The translations under genes were made by a program, and so were the position numbers. A stretch of 5,748 nucleotides of DNA from Gemmatimonadaceae bacterium (GTDB taxonomy: Bacteria > Gemmatimonadota > Gemmatimonadetes > Gemmatimonadales > Gemmatimonadaceae): assembly GCA_025451425.1 (NCBI GenBank), contig JANWKK010000188.1, positions 1 through 5,748 on the forward strand, in the 5' to 3' direction. The stretch's first letter is position 1, and the number at the start of each line of letters is the position of its first letter. A model generated the notes under the pieces. That model searched no databases and was not told where the DNA came from. It was given only the letters and a program-made list of their open reading frames with translations. Below, piece after piece: positions 1 to 3,327 of the stretch.

Positions 1-1436
1 CCCGGCACCGGGCGATAAGCGATTGCTAGACTCGCCCTCTGGGCGAATCGCCCCGCGCGCGAGTTGTCGAACGCAACGATCGTCTGATTCCCGAGCCCGA
101 GCTCCGAATCGAGCGCCCATCCGAGCTCGCGCCCGACGTGTAAGCGTCCGCTCATCTCGGCGAGCACGTAGCCTTTCGGCGTGAAGTAGCCGTCGAACGC
201 GGCATGGTCATAAGCGAAACCGCGCACGCTTGCAGCAATCGACGAGAATGTCGTCGCCGACCATCGCACTGATCCCGACCCCGAGAGCCGGCTGTTTGGG
301 CCGCTGCCGCCGCTCAGCCGCGTCCAGCTTCCGTCTCCGGTCAGGCCGAGCTGCTCGCCTAACGTGACGCCGGCATCGGCGCCAACGCTCGTCGTCGCGA
401 TCCCGGCGCGCATCAGTGACGCCGTCTCGTCGAACGGCGCACGCGCGGCGCTGGCGCCGACGGTGATGGCACGCGTTGGGTGCTCGGCGAACCTCACACC
501 CAGCAAAGGGAGCACGCGCGTCTCGTGCGTCGAGCCAGCCGCATCCGTTGCGCCCACTCGTGCAGCGCCCGCTTCGGCGCGGAGCATCCAATGCTCGTCG
601 CCAGGGGCCCAGGTCGACGCGCCGCGGAGCGTGGTCGACGTGCCATGTTCCGCGCCGAAGTCAGCAACACGATAGCTCGCATCGCCCAGTACACGCGCGT
701 TCAGGAGCGAGGCGAGGCTGCCGCGGACGAGATACGTGGTCGCGCGATTGTCGTCGCTGTCGTCCGTCGTCGACACGATCGGCTCGAAGGAGGGCGATAG
801 AGCGACATTCGCCCACTCGAGCTGCGTCCGTGCGTCGACATTGTGCGGATCGGCGGCGACAGCGTGCTGCAGTGCCTGACGAGTGCGTTCCGGTTTTCCC
901 GCCCATCGCAAGATGTTCGCTAGGCCCACCCATGATTCCGCGTCATTCTGATGCGTGGAGAGCCATCGTTCATATCGCGCGATGGCGCCGTGCAGATTAC
1001 CACTCCACGCGAGGGCCTGCGCGCCGAGTTGCACAGCATCTCGGCGGCGCGGATCGCGTGCGACGATGCTGTCGCAGAGCGCGATTGCCTGATCGTACTC
1101 TCCTCGCCAAGCGAGAATGCGGGCGAGTCCGACGCGCGCGTCGTCGTCACGCGGAGCGAGACGCAAGTAAAGTCGAAACAGGGTCGCCGAGCGTTCGAGG
1201 TCGCGGTGCCAGCCGAGCGCGGTCGCGACTCGAAACAGCGCGCGCAGCGATGTCGAGTCCTGCTGGAGGACGGCCTGATATCGCTCGAGGGCCTCGTCGA
1301 ACCTTCCGGCGCTCCACGCTTGGTCGCCCGCGGCCAGGACATCGGCGACCGGCCGCGTGCTCTGGCTCCCGGCGACGCCGGGCGCGAACAGCGCTGCGAT
1401 CAGCAGAGTGTGGGTAAACACCGAAGAGCGCCGCAT
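1..1436 (-). CDS. TPR protein with outer-membrane beta-barrel domain (YaiO/BcsC-like), 3' end cut by window edge
   Basis: The frame is open from the ATG at 1436-1434 to the window edge: 478 codons plus 2 nt with no stop. Residues 1-23 form a signal peptide: Arg-Arg near the start, hydrophobic core TLLIAALFAPGVAG, likely cleavage near Gly23. Five TPRs with exact 34-residue spacing follow, at about 32-65, 66-99, 100-133, 134-167 and 168-201, including the ILAWRGEYDQAI and ALAWSGNLHGAI pattern. An acidic linker (TTDDSDDN, 224-230) leads to alternating polar/hydrophobic segments from about 232, typical of beta-strands. The motif GYFTPKGY (416-423) resembles the GYF/Y-x-P-x-x-Y element I recall from BcsC C-terminal barrels. 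TPR-plus-barrel proteins of this kind usually sit in the outer membrane and often serve exopolysaccharide export; that role is inferred. An in-frame TAA lies upstream near 1491 and no ATG lies between, so this ATG is the likely start, although no clear Shine-Dalgarno precedes it. Overlapping plus-strand frames are shadows. Gene and domains are secure; function is open. Confidence 0.88.
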   Translation of the reverse strand, partial: MRRSSVFTHTLLIAALFAPGVAGSQSTRPVADVLAAGDQAWSAGRFDEALERYQAVLQQDSTSLRALFRVATALGWHRDLERSATLFRLYLRLAPRDDDARVGLARILAWRGEYDQAIALCDSIVARDPRRRDAVQLGAQALAWSGNLHGAIARYERWLSTHQNDAESWVGLANILRWAGKPERTRQALQHAVAADPHNVDARTQLEWANVALSPSFEPIVSTTDDSDDNRATTYLVRGSLASLLNARVLGDASYRVADFGAEHGTSTTLRGASTWAPGDEHWMLRAEAGAARVGATDAAGSTHETRVLPLLGVRFAEHPTRAITVGASAARAPFDETASLMRAGIATTSVGADAGVTLGEQLGLTGDGSWTRLSGGSGPNSRLSGSGSVRWSATTFSSIAASVRGFAYDHAAFDGYFTPKGYVLAEMSGRLHVGRELGWALDSELGLGNQTIVAFDNSRAGRFAQRASLAIAYRPVP

Positions 1437-1482
1437 ACAACAGAGGACGCGCCAGCGTTCGGGTCGCTTCAGAGGCTTGTAT

Positions 1483-1500
1483 TTCGGTATTTATTCGGTA
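1483..1500. repeat. 7-bp direct repeat TTCGGTA, 11-bp period
   Basis: TTCGGTA occurs at 1483-1489 and again at 1494-1500, one helical turn apart, inside the AT-rich part of the divergent intergenic region. A second overlapping repeat, GTATTT, lies at 1479-1484 and 1487-1492. Spacing of one turn would let a regulator bind both copies on the same face of the DNA, but short repeats in an AT-rich patch can arise by chance. Confidence 0.35.
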
Positions 1501-1517
1501 AGCTTGCGGGAGGATGC

Positions 1518-1526
1518 GGAGGGGAG
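1518..1526 (+). promoter_or_regulatory. Ribosome binding site of the radical SAM gene
   Basis: GGAGGGGAG at 1518-1526 contains a GGAGG core and ends 8 nt before the ATG at 1535. It fixes that ATG as the start of the radical SAM protein. Confidence 0.8.
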
Positions 1527-1534
1527 AGTGAGCG

Positions 1535-2827
1535 ATGAGCACCGACCTGGATATCGACTCGAAGATCGCGTTGTTGATGTCGCTCGCGGCGGAGGACCGC
1601 GAGGGAATGCCTGGGCGAGACCCGAGCATGCCGCTGCCGCCACGATTGCGACATGCAATGGAGGTCGGGGCGCTCCGGCCGTTTAACCTGCGGACAGTCC
1701 AGTCAAGCGGCCCATTCGGGCGAAAGACCACGCTGCTCCGCATTCTCATGACCAACGCGTGCAGCTTCAATTGCCACTACTGCCCGATGCGGCGCGATCG
1801 CGAGATGCCGCGCACGCTGCTCAAGCCCGAAGAGCTGGTTCGCGTCTTCCTGGCCGCTCGTGCAAGAGGCTGGTGTGAGGGTTTGTTCATCACGACCGGT
1901 ATCCCCGGCCGACCGACGAAGGTGATGGATGATCTCATTTCGGTGCTCGAGCTGCTTCGCGACAAGCATCGCTTCGCTGGGTACATCCACGTCAAGATTC
2001 TGCCAGGTGTCGAAGCGGCGCAGGTCGAGCGGATCACGAGCCTGGCGACGCGGGTGTCGATCAATCTCGAGGCGGCGTGCGGCGAGAGCCTCACGCAGAT
2101 CGCGCCGGACAAGAGCCTAACGACAACCATCGCCACGCTGGAGCAGGCGCGATCGCTCGTGCTCCACGGTCGCGCCGAGCAATACGCCGGGCGTCCCCGC
2201 GATGCGCTACGACCTGGCGGCACCGCCGGAATGACGATGCAGCTCGTCGTCGGCGCGACGCCCGACAGCGACCGTACCATAATCGGTAAAGTGGCCGAGC
2301 TCTATGCGCGCGGCGGCATTCATCATTCGCAGTTCAGCGCCTTCCGTCCGATTCGCGACACGCCGATGGAGAACGTCCGTGCGACGCCGGCGCTCCGCGA
2401 GCACCGGCTATATCAGGCCGACCACTTGATGCGCGAATACAAATTCGGAGCCGACGAGCTCGCCTTCAATGACAGTGGCAATCTGCCTTTGTCCCTCGAT
2501 CCGAAGGTGGCGTGGGCGCTCTCGCATCCGGAGCGCTTCCCGATCGAGATTCGGACCGCCTCACGATCGCAGTTGCTTCGGGTACCGGGCATCGGCCCGA
2601 CATCGGCACGGCGAATCCTCGCTGAGCGCAATCGAGTGGTGATCCGCGATCTCCACGATCTTCGCAAGCTTGGCGTGGTCACTGGCCGGGCGGCAGGATT
2701 TCTCAGCCTCAATGGCCGTCGCCTGCAAAGCACTCTTTGGTCCGAGCAACTGGCCTTCTGGCGCCCCGAAGACGAAGTGGGTGCGCCCCATGTGTTATAC
2801 GACGTCAGTCCTGGGACCTTCCGCTAA
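1535..2827 (+). CDS. Radical SAM protein with C-terminal helix-hairpin-helix domain (COG4277-like, putative DNA/RNA modification or repair)
   Basis: This is a complete 430-residue protein. The motif NACSFNCHYC places C76, C80 and C83 as the CX3CX2C ligands of a [4Fe-4S] cluster that reductively cleaves S-adenosylmethionine. The following segments fit the partial TIM barrel: LFITTGIPG (117-125), IHVKILPG (151-158), VSINLEA (174-180), TMQLVVGATPDSDR (234-247) and FSAFRPIRDTP (267-277). The conserved RLYQADHLMREYKF (291-304) and GNLPLSLDPKVAWA (315-328) follow. RSQLLRVPGIGPTSARRILAERN (344-366, given here only to mark the span) is a helix-hairpin-helix, with a likely second hairpin at 372-397; such modules bind the nucleic-acid backbone. 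The family is annotated as putative DNA modification/repair radical SAM with HhH; no reaction is established to my knowledge. Only C113 and C182 remain as other cysteines, so a second Fe-S cluster looks unlikely. No uracil-DNA-glycosylase-like or DUF4130-type partner lies next to it. The start is set by a strong RBS. Family assignment is high confidence, substrate unknown. Confidence 0.93.
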   Translation: MSTDLDIDSKIALLMSLAAEDREGMPGRDPSMPLPPRLRHAMEVGALRPFNLRTVQSSGPFGRKTTLLRILMTNACSFNCHYCPMRRDREMPRTLLKPEELVRVFLAARARGWCEGLFITTGIPGRPTKVMDDLISVLELLRDKHRFAGYIHVKILPGVEAAQVERITSLATRVSINLEAACGESLTQIAPDKSLTTTIATLEQARSLVLHGRAEQYAGRPRDALRPGGTAGMTMQLVVGATPDSDRTIIGKVAELYARGGIHHSQFSAFRPIRDTPMENVRATPALREHRLYQADHLMREYKFGADELAFNDSGNLPLSLDPKVAWALSHPERFPIEIRTASRSQLLRVPGIGPTSARRILAERNRVVIRDLHDLRKLGVVTGRAAGFLSLNGRRLQSTLWSEQLAFWRPEDEVGAPHVLYDVSPGTFR

Positions 2828-2835
2828 GGTGTGCG

Positions 2836-2864
2836 TTGCGAAATACCCCTCACGCGGTTATAAT
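2836..2864 (+). promoter_or_regulatory. Sigma70-like promoter downstream of the radical SAM gene
   Basis: TTGCGA at 2836-2841 (4 of 6 matches to TTGACA) is followed by exactly 17 bp and then a perfect TATAAT at 2859-2864. The expected start of transcription is about 2870-2872. It begins 8 bp after the radical SAM stop codon and points toward csp, 190 nt before the csp start codon. It is the best promoter match in the window. Confidence 0.75.
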
Positions 2865-2877
2865 TGACTAGCGACAA

Positions 2878-2893
2878 ATGCGCTTCGGCGCAT
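2878..2893 (+). other. C(UUCG)G tetraloop hairpin
   Basis: ATGCGC (2878-2883), loop TTCG (2884-2887) and GCGCAT (2888-2893) form a perfect 6-bp stem closed by C-G around UUCG, an exceptionally stable RNA tetraloop. It begins about 7 nt after the predicted transcription start, so it could protect or nucleate the folding of the RNA 5' end. It lacks a U-run, so it is not itself a terminator. Confidence 0.7.
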
Positions 2894-2911
2894 GGACAAG
2901 TTCCGACTGAC

Positions 2912-2944
2912 AAGGGGCCTGCCGACTGCGAGCAGGTCTTTTTT
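2912..2944 (+). terminator. Intrinsic terminator between the radical SAM gene and csp
   Basis: The core stem CCTGC (2918-2922) pairs with GCAGG (2932-2936) around a 9-nt loop. It extends outward through G2917-U2937, G2916-C2938, G2915-U2939 and G2914-U2940, and A2913/A2912 can pair with the U-run. TCTTTTTT follows at 2937-2944. It can end radical SAM transcripts, but it also lies downstream of the strong promoter at 2836-2864, and so can act as an attenuator for csp or as the end of a small RNA. The wobble pairs suggest moderate strength. Confidence 0.65.
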
Positions 2945-2961
2945 CTTAAGTCGCTCACGAC

Positions 2962-2980
2962 GCGTCCAACGAGTGGACGC
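2962..2980 (+). other. Leader hairpin with 7-bp stem
   Basis: GCGTCCA (2962-2968) pairs perfectly with TGGACGC (2974-2980) around the 5-nt loop ACGAG. There is no U-run after it, so it is a structural element of the csp leader or, if it acts as DNA, an inverted repeat of operator type. Confidence 0.55.
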
Positions 2981-2997
2981 AACGTGCACATGTTGTG

Positions 2998-3019
2998 TCG
3001 GTGCGTACGGCATCACCGG
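2998..3019 (+). other. Weaker leader hairpin before the csp ribosome binding site
   Basis: CGGTG (2999-3003) pairs with CACCG (3014-3018) around a 10-nt loop, with a possible U-G pair at 2998/3019. Alternative pairing of 3008-3010 with 3023-3025 is possible. It is 30 nt upstream of the Shine-Dalgarno. It may be incidental. Confidence 0.35.
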
Positions 3020-3048
3020 ACTCCGATCACAGCACATTTTCATTTTTT

Positions 3049-3057
3049 AGGAGAAGG
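3049..3057 (+). promoter_or_regulatory. Ribosome binding site of csp
   Basis: AGGAGAAGG at 3049-3057 follows a U-rich tract; its AGGAG core ends 7 nt before the ATG at 3061. This favours 3061 as the start over the in-frame upstream GTG at 2995-2997, which would add 22 residues that the family does not have. Confidence 0.85.
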
Positions 3058-3060
3058 ACG

Positions 3061-3273
3061 ATGCGTACGACCGGCACAGTGAAGTGGTTCAACGATCAGA
3101 AGGGCTTTGGCTTCATCACGCCCGAGAATGGCCAGAAAGATTGCTTCGTGCATCACTCGGCGATTCAGGGCCAGGGCTTCAAGTCCCTGAGCGAAGGCGA
3201 GCGTGTGGAATTCGACATCGTGCAGGGCCAAAAGGGCCCGGCGGCGGAGAACGTCACGCGAGCGGCTCGCTAA
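3061..3273 (+). CDS. cspA: CspA-family cold-shock protein
   Basis: This is a complete 70-residue single cold-shock domain, the normal length for the family. It is a small cytoplasmic OB-fold protein that binds single-stranded RNA/DNA; members act as RNA chaperones that melt mRNA structure, at low temperature or in routine growth. The N-terminal GTVKWFND (5-12), RNP1 KGFGFI (14-19), RNP2 CFVHHSAIQ (28-36), LSEGERVEF (43-51) and KGPAAENV (58-65) are all present. Aromatics W9, F10, F16, F18 and F29 form the nucleic-acid-binding face. The second aromatic of RNP2, F in E. coli CspA (VFVHFSAI), is His32 here, a substitution I recall from other bacteria. The gene has its own promoter, a long structured leader and a strong terminator, so it is probably monocistronic. 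Whether it is cold-induced cannot be read from the sequence. The symbol marks the family, not a specific orthologue. Confidence 0.97.
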   Translation: MRTTGTVKWFNDQKGFGFITPENGQKDCFVHHSAIQGQGFKSLSEGERVEFDIVQGQKGPAAENVTRAAR

Positions 3274-3284
3274 CCGCGACAATC

Positions 3285-3323
3285 GAAAAAGGCTCCTCTC
3301 CGTAACGGAGAGGAGCCTTTTTC
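3285..3323. terminator. Bidirectional intrinsic terminator between csp and the TonB receptor gene
   Basis: An 18-bp perfect inverted repeat runs from 3285-3302 to 3306-3323 around a 3-nt TAA spacer. The GC-rich core GGCTCCTCTCCG is flanked by A5 on the left and T5 on the right, so each strand gives a hairpin followed by a U-run. It starts 12 nt after the csp stop and ends 4 nt beyond the stop codon of the convergent receptor gene, and can serve both. Confidence 0.93.
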
Positions 3324-3327
3324 TTTG

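Larger units (their letters stand above)
1437..1534. promoter_or_regulatory. Divergent intergenic region with AT-rich island
   Basis: These 98 bp separate the divergent TPR/barrel and radical SAM genes, so promoters for both must lie here or inside the genes. An AT-rich island at about 1478-1500 stands out in GC-rich surroundings and is the likely promoter zone. I found no convincing paired -35/-10 boxes on either strand. TATTTA at 1488-1493 is the best plus-strand -10-like hexamer, and it is weak. Confidence 0.45.
2871..3060 (+). promoter_or_regulatory. Long structured 5' leader of csp (possible small RNA in its first 74 nt)
   Basis: From the predicted start near 2871 to the csp ATG the leader is about 190 nt. 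It contains, in order, a UUCG-capped hairpin (2878-2893), a terminator-like hairpin with a U-run (2912-2944), a 7-bp hairpin (2962-2980), a 5-bp hairpin (2998-3019), a U-rich tract (3037-3048) and the Shine-Dalgarno. Long structured leaders are known for E. coli cspA, where the leader senses temperature; no sequence match to that leader is claimed. If the internal terminator is efficient, the main product may be a small RNA of about 74 nt (2871-2944). I found no second clear promoter between 2945 and 3060. Boundaries rest on the predicted promoter. Confidence 0.5.

Noticed and set aside
476..1417. Long plus-strand open frame of 313 codons opposite the TPR/barrel gene
   Set aside because: Its translation is Arg/Ser/Ala-rich with no domain pattern, as expected for the antisense of a GC-rich gene. 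The minus-strand frame has a signal peptide and five regular TPRs.
1147..1770. Minus-strand open frame of 207 codons crossing the divergent intergenic region
   Set aside because: It overlaps the starts of two well-supported genes in other frames, and its product is low-complexity and Arg-rich with no recognisable motif.
2981..2994. Palindrome-like AACGTGCACATGTT in the csp leader as an operator
   Set aside because: The symmetry is imperfect and gives only a 5-bp stem with one G-U pair; it is too weak to call a binding site.
2995..3060. N-terminal extension of the cold-shock protein from an upstream in-frame start
   Set aside because: The 22 extra residues match nothing in the family, the csp start at 3061 has a strong Shine-Dalgarno, and a 70-residue product is the family norm.
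2864..3082. Possible small protein of 72 codons in the leader between the radical SAM gene and csp
   Set aside because: The frame overlaps the -10 box region and passes through the terminator and other hairpins into csp out of frame. Its start near 2864 precedes the predicted transcription start and has no Shine-Dalgarno.
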